Position numbers and translations under genes: made by a program. Shown here one piece after another: positions 9,309 through 18,421 of a stretch of DNA of 64,000 bases. The stretch is from Streptomyces sp. WAC05374 (lineage in GTDB: Bacteria > Actinomycetota > Actinomycetes > Streptomycetales > Streptomycetaceae): assembly GCF_004353505.1 (NCBI RefSeq), contig NZ_SMNQ01000001.1, forward strand, positions 930,001 through 994,000, given 5' to 3'. Position 1 is the stretch's first letter, and each line of letters opens with the position of its first letter. A model generated the notes under the pieces. The model was not told the DNA's origin and ran no database searches. It was given only the letters and a program-made list of their open reading frames with translations.

Positions 9309-11084
9309 ATGCAGATTCACCAACTCCCGTACGCAGATCCCGGCGACCCCGACGTCAGGTCCGGCACCCGCTTCCTGCTGTGGCTGGGCCGCAACCAGTG
9401 GGGCGGCCAGGTCAGGACCCTGCTGTGGGGCCTGCTGCTCCACCTCGGCATCGCCGGACTCCCACTCGGCGTGGGGCTCGCCGTCCAGGCCGTCGTCGAC
9501 GGCTCGGGCGGCGGCCTCGCCCGGGCCGGCGCCCTGATCGCCCTGCTCGGCGCGGCCATCGCGGTGGGCGACACGATGCAGCACCGTACGGCGGTCACCA
9601 ACTGGATCACGGCCGCCGCACGCGTCCAGCAACTCCTGGCCCGCAAGACCGCCGAGCTGGGCGCGCTGCTGACCCGGCGGGTCGCCGCCGGCGAGGTCGT
9701 CGCCGTCTCCACCGGGGACGTCGAGAAGATCGGCTGGTTCGTGGAGGTGCTCTCCCGGTTCGCCGCGGCGGCCACCACGCTGCTCCTGGTCTGCGCCGGC
9801 CTCGTCCTCTACCAGCCGGCCCTCGGCGTCGTCGTCGCCGTCGGCCTGCCCGTGGTGGCCCTCGCCGCCCTCCCGCTGCTCCCCCGCGCCACCCGCCGCG
9901 CCGACGTGCAGCGGGAGAAGGCCGGCCGCGCCACCGAGCTGGCCTCCGACACGGTGGCCGGGCTCCGCGTCCTGCGCGGCATCGGCGGGGAGGAGCTGTT
10001 CCTCGGCCGCTACCGGGCGGCCTCCCAGGAGGTGCGCCGGGCCGCCGTGCGCAGCGCCCGGATGTGGGCCCTGATCGCGGCGGTCCAGGTGCTGCTGCCC
10101 GGGCTGCTGCTGGTCGTGGTGGTGCTGTACGGGGCGAAGCTCGCCCTGGAGGGACGGGTCACGGTCGGCGAACTCGTCACCGTGTACGGGGCGGTGACCC
10201 TCACCCACCACCAGTTGCGCACGTTCGAGGAACTGGCCATGGCCTACTCCTTCTCCCGCCCCTCCGCCACCCGCGCCGCCCGGGTGCTCGCCCTGACACG
10301 CACCACGACAGCCACCGTGACGGACGCGCACGAGCGGCCGGGCGGTGACCTCTACGACCCCGTGACCGGGCTGCTCGCCCCGGCGGGCGGGCTCACCGCC
10401 GTGGTCTGCGGCGACCCGGACTTCGCCGGGACGCTGGCCGACCGGCTCGGCGGGCACCCCTCCCAGGAGCCGGAGGGCCATGTCTCCGTCCTGCTCGGCG
10501 GGGTGCCCCTGGACGCGCTGCCGCTCGACGCGGCACGCTCCGCCGTCCTCGTCCAGGACAAGGACCCGGTGCTGCTGTCCGGCACCCTGCACGAACTGCT
10601 GGACGTCCCGTCGTCGGGCCGGGTCGCCGCCGGGGACGCCCTGGCCGCCGCCCGGTGCGGTGACGTGCTGGAGGCGCTCGCCCAGGCGTCGGCGGACGGC
10701 GGCGGCGACCCGATGCGCGCCCGGATCACCGAGCGCGGCCGGTCGCTGTCGGGCGGCCAGCGCCAGCGCCTCGCCCTGGCCCGGTCGCTGGTCGCCGACC
10801 CCGAGGTGCTGGTGCTGGACGAGCCGACGTCGGCGGTGGACGCGCACACCGAGGCGCGGGTCGCGGCGGGCGTCCAGCGGCTGCGCACCGGCCGTACGAC
10901 CGTGGTGCTGGCGTCGTCGCCGCTGCTCCTCGACCTGGCGGACCGGGTGGTGCTGGTCCACGAGGGCGAGGCGGTGGCGGTGGGCACGCACCGCGAACTG
11001 CTGGCCACCGAGGAGCGCTACCGCGCGGTGGTCACCCGCGAGACCGAGGAGGAAGCCCTGGTGGACATCGAGGAGTCGGCATGA
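9309..11084 (+). CDS. ABC exporter half-transporter with degenerate ATP site (no Walker A)
   Basis: A 591-residue protein. Residues 25-330 form a six-helix exporter membrane domain; the ATPase domain follows from about 345. The segment that should hold Walker A reads VVCGDPDFAGTLADRLGG, with no GKS/T. The His-switch position reads VVLASSPLLL, without the histidine. The signature (SLSGGQRQRLALARSL), Q-loop (VLVQDKDP) and Walker B (VLVLDEPTS) are intact. It can therefore lend its signature to a partner but cannot bind ATP normally in its own site. The next gene overlaps by 4 bp (ATGA) and has the complementary defect. The 189-bp gap upstream, shared with the divergent PNGase A-like gene, holds no clear operator. 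Confidence 0.9.
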   Translation: MQIHQLPYADPGDPDVRSGTRFLLWLGRNQWGGQVRTLLWGLLLHLGIAGLPLGVGLAVQAVVDGSGGGLARAGALIALLGAAIAVGDTMQHRTAVTNWITAAARVQQLLARKTAELGALLTRRVAAGEVVAVSTGDVEKIGWFVEVLSRFAAAATTLLLVCAGLVLYQPALGVVVAVGLPVVALAALPLLPRATRRADVQREKAGRATELASDTVAGLRVLRGIGGEELFLGRYRAASQEVRRAAVRSARMWALIAAVQVLLPGLLLVVVVLYGAKLALEGRVTVGELVTVYGAVTLTHHQLRTFEELAMAYSFSRPSATRAARVLALTRTTTATVTDAHERPGGDLYDPVTGLLAPAGGLTAVVCGDPDFAGTLADRLGGHPSQEPEGHVSVLLGGVPLDALPLDAARSAVLVQDKDPVLLSGTLHELLDVPSSGRVAAGDALAAARCGDVLEALAQASADGGGDPMRARITERGRSLSGGQRQRLALARSLVADPEVLVLDEPTSAVDAHTEARVAAGVQRLRTGRTTVVLASSPLLLDLADRVVLVHEGEAVAVGTHRELLATEERYRAVVTRETEEEALVDIEESA

Positions 11085-12871
11085 GCGCCCCGACCGGCAT
11101 GGCGCCGCCCGCGTACGACCCGGCGGCCCCCGAGTCCACCACCACGCTGCCCGTCGGCACCACCGCGACGGTCCGGGCGTACGTGACGGACCTGCTGCGC
11201 CGCCACCGCACCGCGTTCGCCGTGCTCGTCGCCGTCAACGCGGTCGCGGTCGTCGCCTCGATGGTCGGCCCGTACCTGCTGGGTGCGCTGGTCGACCGGC
11301 TCGCGGCGGGCACGCGGGACCTGAACCTCCCGGTGACCGTGGGCGCGTTCGCGGCCGCGCTGGTCGTGCAGGCGGTGTTCGTCCGCCTGGTGCGGCTGCG
11401 GGGCGCGATGCTCGGCGAGGAGATGCTGGCCGACCTGCGCGAGGACTTCCTCGTACGGTCGGTGGCGCTGCCGCCGGGCGTGCTGGAGCGGGCGGGCACC
11501 GGTGACCTGCTGTCCCGGATCACCACCGACGTCGACCGGCTGGCCAACGCCATGCGGGAGGCCGTGCCGCAGCTCGCCATCGGCGTCGTGTGGGCGGGGC
11601 TGCTGATCGGCGGCCTCGCGGTGACCGCGCCGCCGCTGGCGCTCTCCGTGCTGGTGGCCGCGCCGCTGCTGATCGCGGGCTGCCGCTGGTACTTCAGGCG
11701 GGCGCCCGCCGCCTACCGGTCGGAGGCCGCCGGGTACGCGGCGGTCGCCGCCGGACTGGCCGAGACGGTCGACGCGGGCCGCACGGTCGAGGCGCACCGG
11801 CTCGGCGCGCGGCGGGTCGCGCTGTCGGACCGCAGGATCAAGGAGTGGACGGCCTGGGAGCGGTACACGCTCTTCCTGCGCTCGGTCCTCTTCCCGGTCA
11901 TCAACGTCACCCACACCACCGTCCTGGCCGCCGTCCTGATGATCGGCGGGGTGTTCGTGCTGAACGGCTGGATGGCCGTGGGCGCGCTCGCCACGGGCGC
12001 GCTGCTGGCGCAGATGCTGGTGGAGCCGGTCGGGATCATCCTTCGCTGGTACGACGAGCTCCAGGTGGCCCAGGTGTCGCTGGCCCGGCTGGTGGGCGTG
12101 CGGGAGATCGAGCCGGAGAGCGGCGACGGGGCGGTGCGCCCGGACGGGCGCGACGTGCGCGCGGACGAGGTGCGGTTCGGCTACCGCGAGGGTGTGGACG
12201 TGCTGCACCGGGTGTCGCTGGAGGTGGCGCCGGGAACACGGCTTGCCCTGGTCGGCCCGTCGGGCGCGGGCAAGTCGACGCTGGGCCGGCTGCTGGCGGG
12301 GATCTACGCCCCGCGCACCGGGCGGGTCACCCTCGGTGGGGCGGAGCTGTCCCGGATGCCCGCCGAGCGCGTCCGGGCGCACGTGGCGCTGGTCAACCAG
12401 GAGCACCACGTCTTCGTCGGCACGCTCCGGGACAACCTGCTGCTGGCGCGGACGGGCGCGACGGACGCCGACCTGTGGGCGGCCCTCGCGGCGGTCGACG
12501 CGGACGGCTGGGCGCGGGCGCTGGACGAGGGGCTGGACACCGAGGTCGGCTCGGGCGGCCTGGCGCTGACCCCGGCGCAGGCCCAGCAGGTCGCGCTGGC
12601 CCGCCTGGTGCTGGCCGACCCGCACACCCTGGTGCTGGACGAGGCCACCTCACTGCTCGACCCGCGCGCCGCCCGCCACCTGGAGCGTTCCCTGGCCCGG
12701 GTACTGGAGGGCCGCACGGTGGTGGCGATCGCGCACCGGCTCCACACGGCCCACGACGCGGACCTGATCGCGGTCGTCGAGGGCGGCCGGATCACCGAAC
12801 TGGGCCCCCACGACACCCTGGTCGCCGCGGACGGCGCGTACGCGTCCCTGTGGCGGTCCTGGCACGGGTAG
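11081..12871 (+). CDS. ABC exporter half-transporter, catalytic partner with degenerate signature
   Basis: A 596-residue protein, translationally coupled to the previous half-transporter by an ATGA overlap. Membrane domain is at residues 40-340, ATPase domain from about 355. Walker A (GPSGAGKST), Q-loop (LVNQEHH), Walker B with catalytic Glu (TLVLDEATS) and His-switch (AIAHRLH) are all canonical. The signature reads LALTPAQAQQVALARL instead of LSGGQ. Paired with its neighbour this gives one complete ATP site (this Walker A with the neighbour's signature) and one fully dead site. Exported substrate unknown; no biosynthetic genes adjoin. Confidence 0.9.
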   Translation: MSAPTGMAPPAYDPAAPESTTTLPVGTTATVRAYVTDLLRRHRTAFAVLVAVNAVAVVASMVGPYLLGALVDRLAAGTRDLNLPVTVGAFAAALVVQAVFVRLVRLRGAMLGEEMLADLREDFLVRSVALPPGVLERAGTGDLLSRITTDVDRLANAMREAVPQLAIGVVWAGLLIGGLAVTAPPLALSVLVAAPLLIAGCRWYFRRAPAAYRSEAAGYAAVAAGLAETVDAGRTVEAHRLGARRVALSDRRIKEWTAWERYTLFLRSVLFPVINVTHTTVLAAVLMIGGVFVLNGWMAVGALATGALLAQMLVEPVGIILRWYDELQVAQVSLARLVGVREIEPESGDGAVRPDGRDVRADEVRFGYREGVDVLHRVSLEVAPGTRLALVGPSGAGKSTLGRLLAGIYAPRTGRVTLGGAELSRMPAERVRAHVALVNQEHHVFVGTLRDNLLLARTGATDADLWAALAAVDADGWARALDEGLDTEVGSGGLALTPAQAQQVALARLVLADPHTLVLDEATSLLDPRAARHLERSLARVLEGRTVVAIAHRLHTAHDADLIAVVEGGRITELGPHDTLVAADGAYASLWRSWHG

Positions 12872-12876
12872 GGGCC

Positions 12877-12900
12877 GGGGCCGGGCGCTGTCCCGGCCCC
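12877..12900. terminator. Bidirectional hairpin terminator
   Basis: GGGGCCGGG (12877-12885) pairs perfectly with CCCGGCCCC (12892-12900) around a 6-base loop. It occupies the 40-bp gap between the ABC pair and the convergent amino acid oxidase gene. Confidence 0.7.
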
Positions 12901-12911
12901 GGGGCGTGGCG

Positions 12912-14900
12912 TCAGCGGGTGCCGTGCACCTCCAGGGCCGCGCGGACCGCGGATTCCAGGGCGCCTTCGATCCAGGCGGGTTTGACCGAGGTGTGGCAGC
13001 CGGCGAAGTGGAGGGGGCCTTCGGGGGTGCGCATGTCGAGGAGGATCTCGGTGTGCTGGCCGGGCAGCAGGACGGACGCCTCGCCGTAGGCGTACGGGTC
13101 GCGCTGCCAGCTCTGGGTGCGGCCGACGCCGGTGAAGAAGACCTCCAGCCGCCGGCCGTAGACCTCCTGCATGCCGCGCAGGGCGAGCGCGTAGCGGGCC
13201 TCGTCGTCGTAGGCGTCCCAGCGCCTGGCGTCGTCGGCCCAACTGTAGGAGGCGAGGACGACTCCGCCGGGGCTGCCGGGGACGGGGTGGGAGGGGTGGA
13301 ACATGAAGCGGTTGGGGTTGTCGGTCACCGAGCCGCCGCCGACGATCCCGGCGGCCTCGGGCTGGTCGCGGGTGACCCAGGCGTTGGCCGCGTAGAGCGT
13401 GCGCTGGTCGTCGGAGAGGTGGCCCCGGGGCACGGAGGGGTGCTCGCCGAGCAGGCGGCCGTCGTGCGCCACCTGGCCCTTGCGGTAGCGGTCGTACAGC
13501 CCGGGCTCGATGGCGTCCAGTTCGCGCCGCCAGTCGTCCTCGTCGAACTCCCACCAGCGGCGGCTGAATTCGAGGAGGACCTTGGTGGCGCTGTCGTAGT
13601 GCACCTCCTGGATCGCGCGGCGCTTGGCGTACGACGGCTGCGGGGAGATCTGGACGTGCCGCAGACCGGAGAAGGGGATGGTCACGATCGCCGCGTCCCC
13701 GGTGAACCGCTCGCGGACGACCTTGCCGCCGCGGCCCTCGGAGACGGTGTCGACGACCACCCGCTCGCCTTCCTCCCGGGTCTCGATGCGGGTGACGCGC
13801 CGGTCGAAGCGGACCTCGTCGCGGACCTGGCCGAGGAGGGCGTCGACGAGGACGGCGGTGCCGCCGGTCAGCTCGTGGAAGGCGGTGCCGGGGCTGATGA
13901 GGGCCTGGCTGATGAAGGTGTGCAGGAACGACAGCGGCAGCCTGGAGGTCATGTTCTCCAGGGTTCCGATCAGGTCGACGGTGCGCTCGTCGAGCCCGGC
14001 GTACTCGGTGAGGAACCGGTGCATCGACCAGTCGCCGAACCGCTGGACGACCCTGGCCCAGCCTTCGAGCAGCTCGGGCATCGGCTTGTCGGCCCGGGTG
14101 CCGTCGGGGCGGCGGGTGCTGTACTCGTCGCGTACGGGGTCGAGGGCGGCGCGCACGATGGCGGCCGCCGGGACGGTCTCGTACTTCTCCGGCACGCCGA
14201 AGGAGCGGTTGATCGCCCGGGGGTCCCTGGCGTAGTCGGCGCGGCGGGCGCTGATGCCGTTGACGCGGATCCAGGTGCGGTACCGGGGCTTGCCGTCGGG
14301 GCCGGAGTCGACGTAGTGGAAGGGGCGCCGCTCGATGCCGAGCCTGTCGATCAGCCCGATGACGAGCGGGTGGCTGCCGGGGATGCGCATGGCGCCCGCC
14401 TCGGCGTACTGCTTCGGGTCGGCGAACGGCTGGGCGGCGTTCTCGTGGCCACCGGTGCGGAAGGTCTTGATGCGGCCGCCGGCGCGGTTGCCGTTGGCCT
14501 CGACGACGGTGACGTGGTGGCCGGCGCGCTTGAGCAGGGCCGCGGCGGTCAGGCCGGCCGGGCCCGCGCCGAGGACCAGGACCTTCTTGGGCGAGGAGGG
14601 CCGCTTGGGCAGTCCGGCGCCGAGCAGGATCTTCTCGTAGCGCGGGACGAGGGGGGTGCCGTCCTCGTCGAGGACGAGCAGGGCGCGGGCGACGGCGAGG
14701 CATCTCTCCCGGTCGGCGGTGGAACCGGTGGCGCCGGAACCGGCCGCGGTGGAGCGGTCGGCGGTGGAACCGGCGGCGCCGGAGCGGGGGCCGGGCGCCG
14801 CCGCGGCGGGTGGCGCGGTGACGGCCGGGAGGGCGGCGGCGGCAGCCACCGTTCCTGCAGCGGAGGTGAATTGACGGCGTGTCAGAGGTGCGGAATCCAT
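12912..14900 (-). CDS. Tat-exported flavin-dependent L-amino acid oxidase, L-glutamate oxidase-like
   Basis: A 662-residue protein. Residues 1-40 carry a twin-arginine signal ([11 protein letters not shown]). The FAD-binding motif [21 protein letters not shown] and [11 protein letters not shown] follow. Long stretches resemble Streptomyces L-glutamate oxidase as I remember it: [59 protein letters not shown]. Such enzymes oxidise an L-amino acid to the 2-oxo acid, releasing ammonia and H2O2. The C-terminal FAD motif reads FAGCH where relatives have FAGEH. A 15-residue tandem duplication sits after the signal peptide. Start at 14900 gives the usual short n-region; 14921 is the alternative. Both starts lie inside a large inverted repeat. 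Confidence 0.85.
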   Translation of the reverse strand: MDSAPLTRRQFTSAAGTVAAAAALPAVTAPPAAAAPGPRSGAAGSTADRSTAAGSGATGSTADRERCLAVARALLVLDEDGTPLVPRYEKILLGAGLPKRPSSPKKVLVLGAGPAGLTAAALLKRAGHHVTVVEANGNRAGGRIKTFRTGGHENAAQPFADPKQYAEAGAMRIPGSHPLVIGLIDRLGIERRPFHYVDSGPDGKPRYRTWIRVNGISARRADYARDPRAINRSFGVPEKYETVPAAAIVRAALDPVRDEYSTRRPDGTRADKPMPELLEGWARVVQRFGDWSMHRFLTEYAGLDERTVDLIGTLENMTSRLPLSFLHTFISQALISPGTAFHELTGGTAVLVDALLGQVRDEVRFDRRVTRIETREEGERVVVDTVSEGRGGKVVRERFTGDAAIVTIPFSGLRHVQISPQPSYAKRRAIQEVHYDSATKVLLEFSRRWWEFDEDDWRRELDAIEPGLYDRYRKGQVAHDGRLLGEHPSVPRGHLSDDQRTLYAANAWVTRDQPEAAGIVGGGSVTDNPNRFMFHPSHPVPGSPGGVVLASYSWADDARRWDAYDDEARYALALRGMQEVYGRRLEVFFTGVGRTQSWQRDPYAYGEASVLLPGQHTEILLDMRTPEGPLHFAGCHTSVKPAWIEGALESAVRAALEVHGTR

Positions 14901-14930
14901 GATCCGAAGAAAGCGGATCATGCAGTTCCG
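14891..14930 (-). promoter_or_regulatory. Large dyad covering the start codons of the amino acid oxidase gene
   Basis: CATGATCCG (14898-14906) and CGGATCATG (14914-14922) are perfect 9-bp arms with a 7-base loop. Outside them CGGAA (14891-14895) and TTCCG (14926-14930) also pair. Both candidate ATG codons of the oxidase (14900, 14921) lie in the stem. It could be an operator, or an mRNA hairpin hiding the start. Confidence 0.6.
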
Positions 14931-14968
14931 TGGAGCGGCTTCGCGCCCCGTTCACCCGAACGGGACGA

Positions 14969-15760
14969 TCAGATGAAGTTCAGCGCGGCCGCCCCGCCCA
15001 CGCCGCCGAGCAGCATGAACGCCGGCATCAGGACCTTCAGCTCCACCCAGCTCCCCGCGCGGAACCGCATGCCCTTCGGCGGGCCCACCGGGTACCACCG
15101 CTTGCCCCCGACCGGGATCGGCCACAGGATCGGGCAGCCCGAGACGGTCAGGGCGTCGCCGATGTCGTGGACGAGGGCGCCCAGCACGATCGGCAGGCCC
15201 AGCCACAGGTACTCCTGCCCCGGCGCGGTGAACAGCCAGCCGGAGCCGTTGCCGGGCTGGTCCAGGACGCCCGCCAGGATCCACGCGCTGGTGGCGCCCA
15301 GCAGCCACACCAGGACGTCGCTGGACATCCGGGCCGCCCGCCACAGCAGGCCCTCCACGGCCAGCACCAGGTGGACGAAGAGGATCGCCAGGACCGCCCA
15401 GCGCCCGCCCGTGACCGCCAGCACGGAGGCGCCCGCCCCGCACAGCACGGCCCACACCCAGGTGTGCGTGAGGGTGCGGTGGCCACCGCTCCGGCGGGCG
15501 TCGGCCCGCGTTTTCGTGGCCTTGTAGACGGCGTACGAGAGCTTGTCGACGATCTCGCAGAGCGCGCGCGAGACGGGGCCGAAGGCGCGCGAGATGGTCG
15601 CCGACTTGTGGTCGAGGTCGGGCGCCAGCGCCGCGCCCGCGCAGATCAGGGCCCCCACGACGAGCACCGGCCACGGCATGGGGTGGCCCGCCGCGGCGGT
15701 CGCGGCCCCCACCCCCAGCCACACCGCCGCGCCGGAGAGTGAGTGTGCCGGTCCCATCAT
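14969..15760 (-). CDS. YdjM-family membrane-bound metal-dependent hydrolase-like protein
   Basis: A 263-residue integral membrane protein with about six hydrophobic segments. The family's conserved polar motifs are present: an N-terminal His in GPAHSLSG, PDLDHKSATISR, GGHRTLTHTWVW, and LVHDIGDALTVSG. In Pfam this is the YdjM/DUF457 group, annotated as predicted metal-dependent hydrolases; the reaction is not established. The ATG at 15760 (or 15757) follows GGGGCGGGG. The gene is divergent from the helicase gene with a 123-bp gap. Confidence 0.8.
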   Translation of the reverse strand: MMGPAHSLSGAAVWLGVGAATAAAGHPMPWPVLVVGALICAGAALAPDLDHKSATISRAFGPVSRALCEIVDKLSYAVYKATKTRADARRSGGHRTLTHTWVWAVLCGAGASVLAVTGGRWAVLAILFVHLVLAVEGLLWRAARMSSDVLVWLLGATSAWILAGVLDQPGNGSGWLFTAPGQEYLWLGLPIVLGALVHDIGDALTVSGCPILWPIPVGGKRWYPVGPPKGMRFRAGSWVELKVLMPAFMLLGGVGGAAALNFI

Positions 15761-15883
15761 GTGCGTACCCCGCCCCGTTGTGCCGTCGTCGCCCGCCCCG
15801 GTCGACGGGACAGCCTACCGTTCGTGATCTTCGTACGACCGGCCGGTTCCCCCTTCCGGGGGTGAGGAAGGCAAGATGGGGGC

Positions 15884-18397
15884 GTGACCCTTATCGATCA
15901 GTTGCCGCCGGACGCCGACCCCGATGCCCTCTTCGAGTCCTTCTCGTCATGGGCCGAAGAGCGGGGCATCACCCTGTACCCGGCGCAGGAGGAGGCGCTG
16001 ATCGAGGTGGTCTCGGGTGCGAACGTGATCCTCTCCACCCCGACGGGCTCCGGAAAGTCCCTGGTCGCGGCCGGTGCGCACTTCACCGCGCTCGCCCATG
16101 ACCAGGTGACCTTCTACACCGCGCCGATCAAGGCGCTGGTGTCGGAGAAGTTCTTCGACCTGTGCAAGCTGTTCGGCACCGAGAACGTGGGCATGCTGAC
16201 CGGCGACGCGTCCGTGAACGCCGACGCGCCCGTGATCTGCTGCACGGCGGAGGTGCTGGCGTCGATCGCGCTGCGTGACGGCAAGGACGCGGACATCGGC
16301 CAGGTCGTGATGGACGAGTTCCACTTCTACGCCGAGCCGGACCGGGGATGGGCCTGGCAGATCCCGCTGCTGGAGCTGCCGCAGGCACAGTTCGTGCTGA
16401 TGTCGGCGACGCTCGGCGACGTCTCGATGTTCGAGAAGGACCTCACGCGCCGCACCGGCCGTCCCACCTCGGTGGTCCGCTCCGCGACCCGGCCGGTGCC
16501 CCTCTCCTACGAGTACGAGCTGACGCCCATCACGGAGACGCTGACCGAGCTGCTGGAGACCAAGCAGGCGCCGGTCTACATCGTCCACTTCACGCAGGCG
16601 CAGGCGGTGGAGCGGGCGCAGTCGCTGATGAGCATCAACATGTGCTCCCGCGAGGAGAAGGACCGGATCGCCGAGCTGATCGGCAACTTCCGCTTCACCA
16701 CCAAGTTCGGCAAGAACCTCTCGCGGTACGTGCGTCACGGCATCGGCGTGCACCACGCGGGCATGCTGCCCAAGTACCGCCGCCTGGTCGAGAAGCTGGC
16801 GCAGGCGGGCCTGCTGAAGGTCATCTGCGGCACGGACACCCTGGGCGTCGGGGTGAACGTCCCGATCCGCACGGTGCTGTTCACGGCGCTCACCAAGTAC
16901 GACGGCAACCGGGTGCGCACGCTGCGGGCCCGGGAGTTCCACCAGATCGCGGGCCGGGCCGGACGCGCGGGCTTCGACACGGCCGGGTTCGTGGTCGCGC
17001 AGGCGCCCGAGCACGTCATCGAGAACGAGAAGGCGCTCGCCAAGGCGGGCGACGACCCGAAGAAGCGCCGCAAGGTGGTGCGCAAGAAGGCGCCGGAGGG
17101 CTTCGTCGGCTGGACGGAGAACACCTTCCAGAAGCTGATCGCCTCCGAGCCGGAGCCGCTCACCTCCCGCTTCCGCGTCACGCACACCATGCTGCTGTCG
17201 GTGATCGCCCGGCCGGGCAACGCCTTCGAGGCGATGCGCCGCCTGCTGGAGGACAACCACGAGCCGCGCAAGAACCAGCTCCGGCACATCCGCCGGGCCA
17301 TCGCGATCTACCGTTCGCTGCTGGACGGCGGGGTCGTCGAGCAGCTCGACACGCCCGATGCCGAGGGCCGCACGATCCGGCTCACCGTCGACCTCCAGCA
17401 GGACTTCGCGCTGAACCAGCCGCTGTCCACGTTCGCGCTCGCCGCGTTCGACCTGCTGGACCCGCAGTCGCCGTCGTACGCCCTCGACATGGTGTCGGTG
17501 GTGGAGTCGACGCTGGACGACCCGCGCCAGATCCTCGCCGCCCAGCAGAACAAGGCGCGCGGCGAGGCGGTCGGCGCGATGAAGGCGGACGGGGTCGAGT
17601 ACGAGGAGCGGATGGAGCGGCTCCAGGACGTCTCGTACCCGAAGCCGCTCGAAGAGCTGCTGTGGCACGCGTACAACACGTACAAGAAGTCCCACCCGTG
17701 GGTCGGCGACCACCCGGTGTCGCCCAAGTCGGTGATCCGTGACATGTACGAGCGGGCGCTGTCCTTCACGGAGTTCACGTCGTTCTACGAGCTGGCGCGC
17801 ACCGAGGGCATCGTGCTGCGGTACCTGGCGTCCGCGTACAAGGCGCTGGACCACACCATCCCGGACGACCTGAAGACCGAGGACCTCGAGGACCTGATCG
17901 CCTGGCTGGGCGAGATGGTGCGGCAGGTGGACTCCTCCCTGCTGGACGAGTGGGAGCAGCTCGCCAACCCGGAGGTCGAGACGGCCGAGGAGGCCCAGGA
18001 GAAGGCCGACCAGGTCAAGCCGGTCACGGCCAACGCCCGTGCGTTCCGGGTCCTGGTGCGCAACGCGATGTTCCGCCGGGTGGAGCTGGCCGCGCTGGAC
18101 CAGCTCCGGGAGCTGGGCGAGATGGACGCCGAGTCGGGCTGGGACGAGGAGCGGTGGGCGGAGGCGATGGACGCGTACTGGGACGAGTACGACGACCTCG
18201 GCACCGGCCCGGACGCCCGCGGTCCGAAGCTGCTCTCCATCGAGGAGGACCCGGCGCACGGGCTGTGGCGCGTCCGGCAGACCTTCGCCGACCCCAGCGG
18301 CGACCATGACTGGGGCATCAGCGCGGAGGTGGACCTGGCTGCCTCGGACGAGGAGGGCCGGGCGGTCGTCCGCGTCACCGACGTCGGCCAGTTGTAA
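15884..18397 (+). CDS. Ski2/Mtr4-like DEAD/DEAH-box helicase with DUF3516 C-terminus
   Basis: An 837-residue helicase with a GTG start after GAGGAAGG. Motif I is STPTGSGKS (about residue 49), motif II DEFH in VVMDEFHFYA (about 146), motif III MSATLGD, and motif VI HQIAGRAGRAGF. The C-terminal 350 residues match the DUF3516 region found in actinobacterial Ski2-like proteins. Ski2 and Mtr4 relatives unwind RNA for degradation; an RNA role here is inferred from the family. The thioesterase gene starts 24 bp downstream with its own strong ribosome site. Confidence 0.93.
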   Translation: MTLIDQLPPDADPDALFESFSSWAEERGITLYPAQEEALIEVVSGANVILSTPTGSGKSLVAAGAHFTALAHDQVTFYTAPIKALVSEKFFDLCKLFGTENVGMLTGDASVNADAPVICCTAEVLASIALRDGKDADIGQVVMDEFHFYAEPDRGWAWQIPLLELPQAQFVLMSATLGDVSMFEKDLTRRTGRPTSVVRSATRPVPLSYEYELTPITETLTELLETKQAPVYIVHFTQAQAVERAQSLMSINMCSREEKDRIAELIGNFRFTTKFGKNLSRYVRHGIGVHHAGMLPKYRRLVEKLAQAGLLKVICGTDTLGVGVNVPIRTVLFTALTKYDGNRVRTLRAREFHQIAGRAGRAGFDTAGFVVAQAPEHVIENEKALAKAGDDPKKRRKVVRKKAPEGFVGWTENTFQKLIASEPEPLTSRFRVTHTMLLSVIARPGNAFEAMRRLLEDNHEPRKNQLRHIRRAIAIYRSLLDGGVVEQLDTPDAEGRTIRLTVDLQQDFALNQPLSTFALAAFDLLDPQSPSYALDMVSVVESTLDDPRQILAAQQNKARGEAVGAMKADGVEYEERMERLQDVSYPKPLEELLWHAYNTYKKSHPWVGDHPVSPKSVIRDMYERALSFTEFTSFYELARTEGIVLRYLASAYKALDHTIPDDLKTEDLEDLIAWLGEMVRQVDSSLLDEWEQLANPEVETAEEAQEKADQVKPVTANARAFRVLVRNAMFRRVELAALDQLRELGEMDAESGWDEERWAEAMDAYWDEYDDLGTGPDARGPKLLSIEEDPAHGLWRVRQTFADPSGDHDWGISAEVDLAASDEEGRAVVRVTDVGQL

Positions 18398-18421
18398 GTC
18401 CTCCCGTGTGAAGGAGCTTTT

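Noticed and set aside
7521..10991. The PNGase A-like frame running open for 1156 codons
   Set aside because: The extra N-terminal part is antisense to the ABC half-transporter and precedes a normal signal peptide; the true start is at 9119 or 9101.
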